DNA of 64,000 bases from Bacteroidota bacterium (GCA_024279425.1 JAJRRO010000032.1:124001-188000), one strand, 5' to 3'. Positions 47,757-58,366 are shown, counted from the first letter of the stretch. The notes: a model not told the origin generated them from the sequence alone. Numbers and translations are program-made.

Positions 47757-48845
47757 CTATAAGTTTTTGGTCAATGATTTCACAATTTTATTTTCGGCCA
47801 AGAATTCCTTTAAAATTACCTTAATTGCCGTATACCCAGGTACTGCAATAATCATTCCTGTGATTCCAAAAAGCAACCCTCCAATGATGATAACTAGAAA
47901 AATTTCAAGGGGATGCGACTTAACGCTATTGGAAAAAATGTAAGGTTGCGAGAAAAAATTGTCGACCAATTGGCCAATAATGAAACCTATCATTACGTAG
48001 ATGGTTTTTGGCAAGATTACAGTGCTAAAATCGGCCCCTAAATTGCCGGTCATTGTCAAGATTAGCATCAATATACCCCCTATGATCGGGCCAACATACG
48101 GGATCAAGTTCAAGAGGGCACAGAGAAAGGCAATGACAATGGCGTTTTCAATCCCAAAAGTGAATAATACAATGGAATAAATAATGAATAAAATCAAAAT
48201 TTGGAGTACAAGTCCAATGAAGTATCTTGATAATAAATCCTTAATTGTATTGATCGATTTTTTAAGTCGACTTTCCTTATTATCTGGGACAAAAATAAGT
48301 AGACCTTCTTCAAACAATTTGCTGTCCTTTAAAAAGAAAAAAGCAATGAATAGCACAGAAAACAACCCAATACTTAGGCTTCCAAGAACGGCCACAAAGG
48401 AATTTAGAAAATTGGGGATAAAGCCAAAGTCAAGATTGGCTAAAATTTTTGAATCTTTAATTCCTTGTTCAATTTCTGAGGAACTTAAATCAAAATAATC
48501 GATTACCTGTGCGTATAGGTTTTCCACATTGGCCTGTAAAGCCTCAATGTTGAGCAATGAAAGGTTCTGTCCTTGGGAAACCAATAGAGGAATGAACAAT
48601 GCAATTATACCAGTGACTATTCCTATAAGTAATATCATGGTGACGATTACGGCTAATGTATTATTGAATTTTAGTTTTCTCCTTAGAAACAAAACAATAG
48701 GCCTTCCAATAAGCGAAGCAACAGCAGCTATTGCCAAATATGCTAGTACAGATTGTATTTTATACAGGAAGATAAGCAAAAGTGCTATGCTTGCTAAGAT
48801 GCCAATGGCTCTTAGTATTCCCTCTGATAAGGTTTTTGCGGTCAT
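47757..48845 (-). CDS. AI-2E family transporter (PerM-like membrane protein)
   Basis: Integral membrane protein of 362 aa with about eight hydrophobic segments. The pairs of helices at the N-terminus (ILASIALLLIFLYKIQSVLAYLAIAAV), the soluble central part (about 100-150) and the C-terminal LCALLNLIPYVGPIIGGILMLIL and PLEIFLVIIIGGLLFGITGMIIAVPGYTAIKVIL are typical of this family. Members have been linked to autoinducer-2 export or to sodium/proton exchange, so the name is not a safe function. It lies 3 bases after the DUF4159 gene. Confidence 0.88.
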   Translation of the reverse strand: MTAKTLSEGILRAIGILASIALLLIFLYKIQSVLAYLAIAAVASLIGRPIVLFLRRKLKFNNTLAVIVTMILLIGIVTGIIALFIPLLVSQGQNLSLLNIEALQANVENLYAQVIDYFDLSSSEIEQGIKDSKILANLDFGFIPNFLNSFVAVLGSLSIGLFSVLFIAFFFLKDSKLFEEGLLIFVPDNKESRLKKSINTIKDLLSRYFIGLVLQILILFIIYSIVLFTFGIENAIVIAFLCALLNLIPYVGPIIGGILMLILTMTGNLGADFSTVILPKTIYVMIGFIIGQLVDNFFSQPYIFSNSVKSHPLEIFLVIIIGGLLFGITGMIIAVPGYTAIKVILKEFLAENKIVKSLTKNL

Positions 48846-48848
48846 AAC

Positions 48849-49499
48849 TTAGCGCTTAAAGACATATGAAATAATATTGGCTCCCATCTGCAGTGCCCTT
48901 TCCCTAACTTCCAAGGGGTCGTTGTGCACTGATGGATCTTCCCAGCCATCACCTAGATCAGACTCGTAAGTAAACAATAAAAGCAAACGTCCTTCGTGCA
49001 CAATTCCAAATGCTTGGGGCCGCTTACCATCATGCTCATGAATTTTAGGCAACCCTTTTTCGAAAGTATAATCCTGTGAGAATATCGGGTGATCCGCACC
49101 CAACTCTTCCAATTCTAAATTGGGAAATACTTTAATGAGTTCTTTTCTTAGATAGGGTTCCATTCCAAAATTATCATCGATGTGCAAAAACCCCCCGGAT
49201 ACTAAATATGTTCTTAGATTCTCGGCTTCCTCTTGTGAAAATACTACATTTCCATGACCGGTCATATGCAAAAAGGGATACTGAAAAATACCGGTATCAC
49301 CGACTTCAATCGTCCTTGGCTTATCTTTGATTTGAGTGTCGATGTTTGTATTGCAAAAACGAATGAGATTGGGAAGGGCAGTAGGGTTAGCATACCAATC
49401 ACCTCCGCCATTATATTTTAAAATAGCAATTTCTTGGCTGGCTGCAAAATGCGCAAACCCTATGGTGAATATCAAAATCAGGAGTCTGTAGCGTCCCAT
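48849..49499 (-). CDS. DUF4159 domain protein with signal peptide
   Basis: Exported protein of 216 aa, function unknown. A signal peptide (about 1-21: LLILIFTIGFAHFAASQ) precedes a domain with FAILKYNGGGDWYANPTALP-like start, HMTGHGNVVFSQEEAENLR and LVSGGFLHIDDNFG, resembling the glutamine-amidotransferase-like fold reported for DUF4159. HEGRLLLLFTYESDLGDGWEDP is a second conserved block. It lies between rsmE (14 bases) and the AI-2E family gene (3 bases), with no clear functional link. Confidence 0.8.
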   Translation of the reverse strand: MGRYRLLILIFTIGFAHFAASQEIAILKYNGGGDWYANPTALPNLIRFCNTNIDTQIKDKPRTIEVGDTGIFQYPFLHMTGHGNVVFSQEEAENLRTYLVSGGFLHIDDNFGMEPYLRKELIKVFPNLELEELGADHPIFSQDYTFEKGLPKIHEHDGKRPQAFGIVHEGRLLLLFTYESDLGDGWEDPSVHNDPLEVRERALQMGANIISYVFKR

Positions 49500-49513
49500 T
49501 CTTTAAATATTTT

Positions 49514-50221
49514 TTAGCCGTTATTGATCATATTTACAGTGGTACAGGCCACTATGGCCGCCGTTTCTGTACGAAGACGATTTTGACCCAAAGAAACCGA
49601 TAGAAACCCATTTTTATAGGCGGTTTCTATCTCATCCTTTGAAAAATCACCCTCGGGGCCAATAAGGATAGTAACATCCTTATCTGGGGCAACTCGTCTT
49701 TTCAATTCCGATTTTTCACCCTCATCACAATGTGCAATGAACAATAGGCCTTTATTGGGTTTATTGATAAATTCTTCATAGGTAATGGCTTCATTCAATT
49801 TGGGAAGATATGTCTGCAAAGATTGCTTCATGGCCGATTGCAGAACTTTTTCCATACGCTCGTGTTTTACTGTTTTACGTTCAGAACGGTCACATATGAT
49901 CGGTGTTATCTCATGGACCCCGATTTCCGTGGCCTTTTCCAAGAACCATTCAAAACGGTCGTTGCTTTTTGTTGGAGCCACTACTAAATGAAACCAGTAC
50001 ATCTTTTTATTTTTTTTTGTGGTGGTCATAATTTGAGCCATACATTTCTTGCTATCGGCGTTGAGTATTTTGGCCTCGAACAAATAACCTTTTCCATTGG
50101 TGATCAATAGGGTGTCTTTTTCTTTTTTGCGCAATACCTTTATGATATGGCGGCTTTCTTCTGGACTAAAAACAAATTGCGAAGCGCTATTGTCTAAACG
50201 GGGGTTATAGAATAGTTGCAT
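49514..50221 (-). CDS. rsmE: 16S rRNA (uracil-1498-N3)-methyltransferase
   Basis: SPOUT-class enzyme that methylates U1498 of 16S rRNA. From the ATG at 50221 the 235-aa protein starts MQLFYNPRL, which matches family N-termini; an in-frame ATG at 50272 would add 17 unrelated residues inside the upstream gene. The PUA-like N-terminal domain includes SPEESRHIIKVLR; the SPOUT knot shows LIGPEGDFSKDEIE and SLGQNRLRTETAAI. It follows the TfoX-like gene by 13 bases and belongs to the tsaD operon. Confidence 0.94.
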   Translation of the reverse strand: MQLFYNPRLDNSASQFVFSPEESRHIIKVLRKKEKDTLLITNGKGYLFEAKILNADSKKCMAQIMTTTKKNKKMYWFHLVVAPTKSNDRFEWFLEKATEIGVHEITPIICDRSERKTVKHERMEKVLQSAMKQSLQTYLPKLNEAITYEEFINKPNKGLLFIAHCDEGEKSELKRRVAPDKDVTILIGPEGDFSKDEIETAYKNGFLSVSLGQNRLRTETAAIVACTTVNMINNG

Positions 50222-50234
50222 GAACGAATTTATA

Positions 50235-50585
50235 TTATTTGATGTTCTGTGTCTTACTTTGGGCGTGCTCAATCCCTAGTTCTATCCAATTTTGAAGCTG
50301 TTCCTCAGTTTCAAACCCCTTGGGCGAAACATATATAAATTCTTTCATGGGCCTCTTGGTAAAATCCATTGGTCTTACTGCTTGCTGTTTAAGGATATCT
50401 TCCATTTTTTTGCCAATAACACGAACCATCAAATCGTTTTTTACAATTCCAACGGTCATTTTCCCTTTATACATAATTGCCAAACCCCCAAACATTCTCT
50501 TTTTTGAGATATGTTGGGTAATGCTGTTCGGAAATAGTTGTAGGGCAAAATCCAATCGTTGTTCCAGTTCTTCGTTGTACGCCAT
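50235..50585 (-). CDS. TfoX/Sxy N-terminal domain protein
   Basis: Small cytosolic protein of 116 aa. The TfoX N-terminal domain is recognisable from KKRMFGGLAIMYKGKMTVGIVKNDLMVRV (about 24-52) and RPMDFTKRPMKEFIYVSP (about 70-87). In gammaproteobacteria TfoX/Sxy controls competence, but stand-alone N-terminal domains in Bacteroidota have no established role. It lies between tsaD (8 bases) and rsmE (13 bases). Confidence 0.85.
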   Translation of the reverse strand: MAYNEELEQRLDFALQLFPNSITQHISKKRMFGGLAIMYKGKMTVGIVKNDLMVRVIGKKMEDILKQQAVRPMDFTKRPMKEFIYVSPKGFETEEQLQNWIELGIEHAQSKTQNIK

Positions 50586-50593
50586 CCCCTTGA

Positions 50594-51616
50594 TTATATT
50601 GCATAACGCGCTTTAGCGGATATATCCTGCTTGGAGAACATTTCCCCCTTATATTTATAATAACCCACAATACCTATCATAGCGGCATTATCGGTGCAAT
50701 ACTCAAATTTAGGAATATATGTAGACCATTTGTCGTTTTTCTCCGCATTTTTCAAAGCATTTCTAATTCCTGAATTAGCAGAAACACCTCCACCTATGGC
50801 TATTTGTTTTATATCAGTTTGTTTTACGGCCTTTTTTAACTTATCCATTAAAATTGCAACAATGGTATATTGTATAGACGCGCAGATATCGTTCAAATTC
50901 TTTTTAATAAAATCCGGGTCTTTTTGAGTCTCTCTTTGAATAAAATAAAGAATACTTGTTTTTAATCCGCTAAAACTAAAATTCAGATTATTTACCTTGG
51001 GTTTTGGAAAAGGAAATTTTTTAGGATTACCCAGTTGTGCATATGTATCGACCAATGGCCCTCCAGGATAGGGTAAACCTAGTATTTTTCCACTTTTATC
51101 ATAGGCCTCACCAACGGCATCATCCAAAGTTTCACCAAGAATTTTCATGTCAAAGTAATCTTTGACCAAGATGATTTGGGTATGCCCACCGCTTATGGTT
51201 AGGGCCAAAAATGGAAAATCGGGTTTTGGACAATTCTCTTCTGAAATAAAATGTGCCAAAATATGAGCTTGCATATGGTTTACTTCTATCAAGGGGATGC
51301 TTAGACCAAGTGCCATTGACTTTGCAAATGATGTGCCAACCAAAAGAGAACCCATAAGTCCCGGTCCTCTAGTAAAAGCTATGGCTGATAATTGTTTTTT
51401 GTCGATATTTGCTTTCATCAAAGCTTGGTGCACAACGGGAACGATATTTTGTTGATGTGCCCTTGAGGCAAGTTCGGGTACAACACCCCCATATTCCTCA
51501 TGAATTTTTTGAGTTGCAACAACGTTGCTTATGACTTTGTCATTGCATAAAACAGCGGCAGAAGTATCATCACAGGATGATTCTATGGCAAGAATATAAA
51601 TTGTTTCTTTTTCCAC
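50594..51616 (-). CDS. tsaD: tRNA N6-adenosine threonylcarbamoyltransferase
   Basis: Transfers threonylcarbamoyl to A37 of ANN-decoding tRNAs; essential ASKHA-fold enzyme. From a GTG start at 51616 the protein is 340 aa, beginning VEKETIYILAIESSCDDTS. The metal-binding motif HMQAHILAH is present (about 113-121), as are LTISGGHTQ and GGVSANSG. An upstream ATG (51655) is open but lies upstream of a promoter match (51642-51670), so translation from it is unlikely. First gene of a six-gene operon (tsaD, TfoX-like, rsmE, DUF4159, AI-2E, methyltransferase), divergent from tamB. Confidence 0.94.
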   Translation of the reverse strand: MEKETIYILAIESSCDDTSAAVLCNDKVISNVVATQKIHEEYGGVVPELASRAHQQNIVPVVHQALMKANIDKKQLSAIAFTRGPGLMGSLLVGTSFAKSMALGLSIPLIEVNHMQAHILAHFISEENCPKPDFPFLALTISGGHTQIILVKDYFDMKILGETLDDAVGEAYDKSGKILGLPYPGGPLVDTYAQLGNPKKFPFPKPKVNNLNFSFSGLKTSILYFIQRETQKDPDFIKKNLNDICASIQYTIVAILMDKLKKAVKQTDIKQIAIGGGVSANSGIRNALKNAEKNDKWSTYIPKFEYCTDNAAMIGIVGYYKYKGEMFSKQDISAKARYAI

Positions 51617-51641
51617 AAGGTTTGGAATAAAAATTGGAGTA

Positions 51642-51670
51642 CAAAGGTAAAACATAAAAGCCCTATCAAA
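51642..51670 (-). promoter_or_regulatory. Promoter of the tsaD operon: TTTG, 17-bp spacer, TACCTTTG
   Basis: On the minus strand TTTG (51670-51667) is followed after 17 bases by an exact TAnnTTTG element (51649-51642). This is the best full Bacteroidota promoter match in the window; transcription would start near 51635, about 20 bases before the GTG start at 51616. Confidence 0.6.
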
Positions 51671-51700
51671 AAACTAAGAAAAATACTGGTTAGAATACTC

Positions 51701-54700
51701 TTGGTGTTCCTGCTTATTGGTGTTTTGGGCACTATAATACTCTCGCTGCCCTTTGTACAGACCAGTTTTGCAAAATACGCTACAAAATCAATTAATGAAA
51801 AGTTCGGGACCAACATTAATATCGACAGATTGCGGATTTCCCTAATTTCCTGGAATACCTCCCTTGAGGGTATTTATATTGAGGATTATAAAAAGGATAC
51901 GCTTTTTTTTATCGATCAATTGAGTACATCGATTTTAAGCGTTAGAAATTTGGCCAAAGGAAAGTTGGAGTTCGGTCATATAGATATTGATAGGTTGAAT
52001 TTTAAACTTAAAACGTATAGAGATACGACCCGTACCAATTTGGAGGTGTTCATAGATAAACTGGATACTAAAAAACCTAGAAAACCAGGTACGCCTCCGT
52101 TCTATTTTTCTTCATCAGATGTCGAGATTACCAATAGCTCTTTTAAACTTATTGATGAAAATCGAAAAAATATTGAAATCTTGAAGCTTAAGGACCTGAG
52201 TATTTCAGCAGAGGATTTTTTGATTTTGGGACCTGAAGTTTCGACATCCATAAAGGCAATGTCCTTTATGGATAAACGAAATATCGCGGTGATCGAACTT
52301 GTTACCCAGTTCAAGTATACCAAACAACAAATGCGATTTGATAGCTTAAGTATACGAACACCGGAATCTTTTTTAAAAGGGGGGCTGGTTTTTGATTATG
52401 AGCGAAAAGATTTTAAGCAATTTTTGGAAAAGGTTCAATTAACCGCCCATTTTATGGAATCCACCGTTTCACTCGATGAAATAAATTTAGTGTATAACCA
52501 ATTTGGCAATGGAAAGAAAGTTTCCTTTTCTTCGAATGTTAGTGGTGTTTTAAATGACTTGAATACTGACGACCTCTTTTTGCAATCTGATAACACAGGA
52601 ATAAGGGGTGATTTTAATTTTAAAAACCTTTTTAGTAGGGAAGGTCGGTTTGTTATGGAGGCCAAAATGAAGAACGTGACAAGTAGTTACTACGAATTAA
52701 GGTCTTTAATGCCAAACATTTTAGGGAAATCCATTCCTACGGTGTTCAGCAAGTTGGGTCAATTTACGGTTAGAGGAGAGGCTACCGTTACAGAGAACTC
52801 GGTTAAAACAAAGGCGAACCTAAATACGGATATTGGCAGCTGTTATGCAGATTTGGAATTGACCAACTTCAATGATGTAGATGATGCAGCTTACCGCGGT
52901 TTTGTTTCGTTGATAGATTTTGATTTGGGTAGCCTTGTTGAAAGTAAGCAATTGGGGACGACCACCTTGGACTTTAACGTTGAGGGAAAAGGGCTTGGTC
53001 AAGATAACTTGAATACAGAGGTAATCGGTGAGGTGTATACCATAAATTTCAATAGATATGATTACAAAAACCTGAAAGTATCAGGATTGCTTAAGGAACA
53101 ATTGTTCGATGGCTCAATTCTTAGTAACGATGAGAATCTGAAATTTAATTTTAAGGGGTTGGCAGATTTCGGGGAAGATCAAAACAATTTCAATTTTATA
53201 GCCAAAGTTGATTATGCCGATTTAAAGAAACTTAATTTTAGTAATGATAACATTTCTATCTTTAAGGGGAATGTGAATATTGATATATCGGGAAATTCGT
53301 TGGATAACTTGGTTGGTGACGTAAATTTCACGAAAACCAATTTTCAAAATAAAAACGATACCTATTACTTCGATGACTTCAAGGTGTCTTCCACTTTTGA
53401 GAATGATTCTATTAGAACTATAGATATTAATTCCCCCGATATTATAACGGGCTATTTAAAAGGGAACTTCAAAGTAAGGGAGCTTGGTCGTTTGGTCCAG
53501 AATTCTTTGGGAAGTATATATACAAATTACAAGCCATTTGAAATTTCAGATGGTCAAACCTTGGCATTCAACTTCAAAATATACAATAAAATTGTAGATG
53601 TCTTTTTTCCTGAGGTCAAATTTGACCCTAATACATTTATAAGAGGAAATATTATTGCGGATAGTGGAGATTTTAAACTCACTTTCAAGTCACCTAGTAT
53701 TGTTGCTTATGGTAATAAGGCCGACAATATTGACATTAAGATCGATAACAAAAACCCATTGTTCAACACTTTCGTTTCCGTAGGAGACCTATCTACAAAT
53801 TATTATGATGTAAAGGATTTCAATCTAATTAATACAACCTTAAAGGATACTTTGTTCTTTAGGGCAGAATTTAAAGGGGGAAGTGAATACAATGATAGTT
53901 ATAATCTTAATTTCTACCACACCTTCAATAAGCAGAATAACTCTGTTATTGGATTAAAAAAATCAGATATCAGTTTCAAGAATAGCACTTGGATTTTAAA
54001 TCGGGAAGGCAATACCAAAAACAAGGTAATTCTGAACAAAACACTCGATAGTATTACAATCGAGGAAGTGGTGATGAACAATAGCCAATATGAACAAATT
54101 AGGTTAAGGGGGCAGTTGGCCGATTCAACGTATAAAGATTTGCAGTTACAATTTAAGATTGTTTCCCTAGAAAAGATTACGCCCGCCATTGATAGTCTAA
54201 ATTTGGGAGGGGAAGTTAACGGTACACTTAATGTGTTGCAGAAAGACGGTATTTATTTACCATCTTCAAATTTAAGAATAAGCGATTTCTCGGTAAATGG
54301 GTTTCGACTGGGCGATATGTCTATAGGGATTGTAGGGAATCGTGACCTTACCGACTTTGTGGTCAACTCACAAATTTCAGACGATGGCGTTGAAAAACTG
54401 GGCATTGTAGGGAATATTTCGAACAGGACCCAGATACCGCAGGCCAATTTGATAGTTAATTTCAATAATTTCAAATTAGAGCCGTTTAGTCCTTTAGGAG
54501 AGGGAGTTATAACCAAAATCCGTGGTAATTTGAATGGAAGTGCCCGTTTGGTCGGTGATATAAATAATCCCGACTTTAGCGGATTGTTATCTCTGAATAA
54601 GGCGGGTCTGGAAATTCCGTACTTAAATGTAGATTATGGCCTTGCACCTAATTCTCGAGTGCGATTATCTGAGCAATCCTTTATTTTTGAACAAATAGGC

Positions 54701-56143
54701 ATTACAGATGTTGCAAAAAAGACCAAGGCAACACTAGATGGAGCTATAACCCATAGTTTCTTCAATAACTGGGTTTTAGACCTGAACGTAAATACCAACA
54801 ATAATCGTTTTCTGATTCTGGACACCCCTTTTGAGGAAGAGGTGCTGTATTATGGAACAGGGTTTCTAAACGGAACGGGAAGGATTTTTGGACCAACAAA
54901 GGCTTTGACCATTCATGTTGACGGTGAAACGGCCCCTGGCACATCCCTTAAAATACCGTTGAGTGATGTGGTCACGATTGGCGATTATTCCTTCATTAAG
55001 TTTATTGAAAAGAATGAAGTGGAAATAGATAGGGTTGATGAACGCGTTCTGGAAGATATTGAAGGTCTGGAAATGGAATTTAACCTTGATGTAACACCAG
55101 ATGCCGAGGTTGAAATCGTAACAGACCAGAAAACGGGAAGCTCATTGAAAGGAACAGGAGAGGGGCTCCTACTTATTAGGATAAACACCAAAGATAAGTT
55201 TGAAATGTTTGGTGATTTTGTTGTGGTCACCGGGGAATACAATTATAAGTTTGGAGGAGTAATCAATAAGACTTTTAAAGTAAGACCAGGGGGTACCATT
55301 GTCTGGGATCAAGATCCCTTATCTGCAGAATTGAATATGGAAGCGGTGTATTCTTTAAATGCCAACCCTGCTCCATTATTGGACAATCCGGGGTATATTA
55401 GACGAATACCTACAGATGTGGTAATTAGAATTACGGAAGAGCTTCTAAGTCCAAAAATAGAATTCAATGTTGAATTTCCCAACACCAACTCCATTATAAA
55501 ATCAGAATTGGAGTATCGGCTCCAGGATCCCACAGTAGAGGAAAAGAACGCTATATTCTTATTAGCCCAAGGCTCTTTTGTAAACGACCAAAGCGGTATT
55601 AATCAACAGGCGGTTACAGGTAATTTGATTCAGTCTGCATCAGGGTTGTTGAATCAAGTGCTGAGTGGGGGCAATGACAAGTTTAATCTAGGTCTTTCTT
55701 ATGAACAAGGTATACGTGATAGGAAGGCCAACATTAAAACCGAAAATAGGGTTGGTGTTACAGTCTCTACAAAAATCAGCGACAAGGTGCTTTTAAATGG
55801 TAAGGTAGGTGTGCCAGTCGGCGGAGCTACGGAAACAGTAGTAGCGGGAGATTTTGAATTACAGGTTTTACTGAATGAGGAAGGTACACTAAGTGCAAAG
55901 TTTTTTAATCGAGAAAATGAAATTCAAGAGTTTTTGGGTGATCGACAAGGGTATACCCAAGGGGCCGGACTATCTTATGAAGTCGATTTTAATAGCTTCA
56001 AAGAACTGATGAAGAAAATGTTCGGCGAAAAAAAATCAAAAAAGAGCACCATAGAATCCAAAAACATTCCCGTTGAGGTACTGGGAAAAGATAGCTTGTT
56101 GCGCTTTCGCCAAAAACCAAATGACGCTCAAAATTTTCTATAA
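51701..56143 (+). CDS. tamB: Translocation/assembly module protein TamB (DUF490)
   Basis: Very large envelope protein (1480 aa) anchored in the inner membrane by one N-terminal helix; TamB/AsmA-like proteins bridge the periplasm and help outer-membrane protein or lipid transport. The middle is a long repetitive beta structure; the last 400 residues form the TamB C-terminal domain, with GTGFLNGTGRIFGPTKALTI, ETAPGTSLKIPLSD, TGEYNYKFGGVINKTFKVRPGGTIVWDQDP and LPSAELEYRLQDPT-like pattern. The listed start is TTG at 51701 (or GTG at 51704). The frame is open upstream to 51581 and encodes KKLRKILVRILL, the basic segment expected before the helix, but no ATG, GTG or TTG occurs there. Confidence 0.9.
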   Translation: MVFLLIGVLGTIILSLPFVQTSFAKYATKSINEKFGTNINIDRLRISLISWNTSLEGIYIEDYKKDTLFFIDQLSTSILSVRNLAKGKLEFGHIDIDRLNFKLKTYRDTTRTNLEVFIDKLDTKKPRKPGTPPFYFSSSDVEITNSSFKLIDENRKNIEILKLKDLSISAEDFLILGPEVSTSIKAMSFMDKRNIAVIELVTQFKYTKQQMRFDSLSIRTPESFLKGGLVFDYERKDFKQFLEKVQLTAHFMESTVSLDEINLVYNQFGNGKKVSFSSNVSGVLNDLNTDDLFLQSDNTGIRGDFNFKNLFSREGRFVMEAKMKNVTSSYYELRSLMPNILGKSIPTVFSKLGQFTVRGEATVTENSVKTKANLNTDIGSCYADLELTNFNDVDDAAYRGFVSLIDFDLGSLVESKQLGTTTLDFNVEGKGLGQDNLNTEVIGEVYTINFNRYDYKNLKVSGLLKEQLFDGSILSNDENLKFNFKGLADFGEDQNNFNFIAKVDYADLKKLNFSNDNISIFKGNVNIDISGNSLDNLVGDVNFTKTNFQNKNDTYYFDDFKVSSTFENDSIRTIDINSPDIITGYLKGNFKVRELGRLVQNSLGSIYTNYKPFEISDGQTLAFNFKIYNKIVDVFFPEVKFDPNTFIRGNIIADSGDFKLTFKSPSIVAYGNKADNIDIKIDNKNPLFNTFVSVGDLSTNYYDVKDFNLINTTLKDTLFFRAEFKGGSEYNDSYNLNFYHTFNKQNNSVIGLKKSDISFKNSTWILNREGNTKNKVILNKTLDSITIEEVVMNNSQYEQIRLRGQLADSTYKDLQLQFKIVSLEKITPAIDSLNLGGEVNGTLNVLQKDGIYLPSSNLRISDFSVNGFRLGDMSIGIVGNRDLTDFVVNSQISDDGVEKLGIVGNISNRTQIPQANLIVNFNNFKLEPFSPLGEGVITKIRGNLNGSARLVGDINNPDFSGLLSLNKAGLEIPYLNVDYGLAPNSRVRLSEQSFIFEQIGITDVAKKTKATLDGAITHSFFNNWVLDLNVNTNNNRFLILDTPFEEEVLYYGTGFLNGTGRIFGPTKALTIHVDGETAPGTSLKIPLSDVVTIGDYSFIKFIEKNEVEIDRVDERVLEDIEGLEMEFNLDVTPDAEVEIVTDQKTGSSLKGTGEGLLLIRINTKDKFEMFGDFVVVTGEYNYKFGGVINKTFKVRPGGTIVWDQDPLSAELNMEAVYSLNANPAPLLDNPGYIRRIPTDVVIRITEELLSPKIEFNVEFPNTNSIIKSELEYRLQDPTVEEKNAIFLLAQGSFVNDQSGINQQAVTGNLIQSASGLLNQVLSGGNDKFNLGLSYEQGIRDRKANIKTENRVGVTVSTKISDKVLLNGKVGVPVGGATETVVAGDFELQVLLNEEGTLSAKFFNRENEIQEFLGDRQGYTQGAGLSYEVDFNSFKELMKKMFGEKKSKKSTIESKNIPVEVLGKDSLLRFRQKPNDAQNFL

Positions 56144-56264
56144 TTGCCCTATTAAATGTGCTATTTAAAACTCATCCATAATTATTTGGCCACGAAAACG
56201 TTTTAGTGCCGAATTACCTATAAAATAAAGGCCTTCTACAGTTCTTTTATTGAAATAAGTTTGT

Positions 56265-56272
56265 TATTTTTG
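56265..56272 (+). promoter_or_regulatory. -7 promoter element (TATTTTTG) upstream of pfkA
   Basis: Exact TAnnTTTG match; transcription would start near 56279, about 11 bases before the ATG at 56290. No TTTG at the normal -33 distance. Confidence 0.45.
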
Positions 56273-56289
56273 CTGGCTTAATTTTCTTG

Positions 56290-57276
56290 ATGGTTTCCAA
56301 TATAAAAAAGATAGGTGTTTTTACCTCTGGGGGGGATTCTCCAGGTATGAACGCTGCAATACGATCGGTGGTAAGAACCTGTGCCTATTTAAAAGTTGAT
56401 TGTGTAGGTATATATAGAGGATACCAAGGTATGATTGAAGGCGATTTTTTGCCTATGGATGCCAGAAGTGTCAACAATATAATTAATAAAGGTGGGACTA
56501 TTCTAAAATCTGCGAGATGCCAGGAATTTAGAACCAAGGAGGGTCGTAAATTGGCGTATGAACAATTACAGGCAGAAGGTATAGATGCTCTCGTGGTTAT
56601 TGGGGGTGATGGAAGTTTTACGGGAGCCATGATTTTTAATCAGGAATTTGATTTCCCGGTAATTGGAATTCCCGGTACCATTGATAATGATATTTTCGGA
56701 ACCACATTTACTCTAGGTTTTGACACTGCTTTAAATACGGTTGTTGAGGCGATTGATAAAATTCGGGATACCGCCAGCTCACATAACAGACTGTTCTTTG
56801 TTGAAGTCATGGGGCGTGATGTTGGCCATATTGCATTGAATGCTGGTATAGGTGCCGGAGCCGAGGAAATCTTGATTCCAGAAGAGAATTTAGGGCGCGA
56901 ACGCCTTTTAGAATCCTTGAAAAGAAGTAAGAGATCTGGAAAATCTTCAAGTATCGTTATTGTCGCCGAAGGTGACAAGACCGGAAAGAACATCTTTGAG
57001 CTTAAAGAGTACGTCGAGGAAAACCTCCCCTTTTATGACGTAAGGGTTTCAGTATTGGGCCATATGCAGCGAGGCGGGGCGCCTTCCTGTTATGATAGGG
57101 TATTGGCCAGTAGAATGGGGGTAAGGGCGGTTGAGGCTTTATTAGAGGGTAAAACCAACCTTATGGTGGGCATCCGGGACAACAAACTTGTACTGACCCC
57201 AATTGATGAAGCCGTAAAAGGGCGTGCAAAAATTGATAAGGAACTTATCAGGGTTTCAGATATAATGACCATATAA
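56290..57276 (+). CDS. pfkA: 6-phosphofructokinase, ATP-dependent type
   Basis: Commits fructose-6-phosphate to glycolysis. From the ATG at 56290 the 328-aa protein has the ATP-PFK active-site residues: TSGGDSPGMNAAIR at the N-terminus, GGDGS at 105-109 (Gly at the position that is Asp in PPi enzymes), and PGTIDND at 128-134 (Gly rather than Lys at the second position). MGRDVGHIA and LGHMQRGG are further family marks. The preceding TTG (56287) is the less likely start. gapA follows after 24 bases, so the two are probably one transcript. Confidence 0.95.
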   Translation: MVSNIKKIGVFTSGGDSPGMNAAIRSVVRTCAYLKVDCVGIYRGYQGMIEGDFLPMDARSVNNIINKGGTILKSARCQEFRTKEGRKLAYEQLQAEGIDALVVIGGDGSFTGAMIFNQEFDFPVIGIPGTIDNDIFGTTFTLGFDTALNTVVEAIDKIRDTASSHNRLFFVEVMGRDVGHIALNAGIGAGAEEILIPEENLGRERLLESLKRSKRSGKSSSIVIVAEGDKTGKNIFELKEYVEENLPFYDVRVSVLGHMQRGGAPSCYDRVLASRMGVRAVEALLEGKTNLMVGIRDNKLVLTPIDEAVKGRAKIDKELIRVSDIMTI

Positions 57277-57288
57277 ATTTAATCATAA

Positions 57289-58302
<1,014 letters not shown>

Positions 58303-58324
58303 ATTTTAAAATATGTTCTATATT

Positions 58325-58366
58325 CAATCCTGAAAATCAGTTTTAACGTACTCGTTTTCAGGATTG
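58325..58366 (+). terminator. Intrinsic terminator after gapA
   Basis: Perfect 12-bp arms CAATCCTGAAAA (58325-58336) and TTTTCAGGATTG (58355-58366) with an 18-base loop, followed by TTTTT. It ends 17 bases before the next start codon, so it may attenuate read-through into the kinase gene. Confidence 0.75.
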
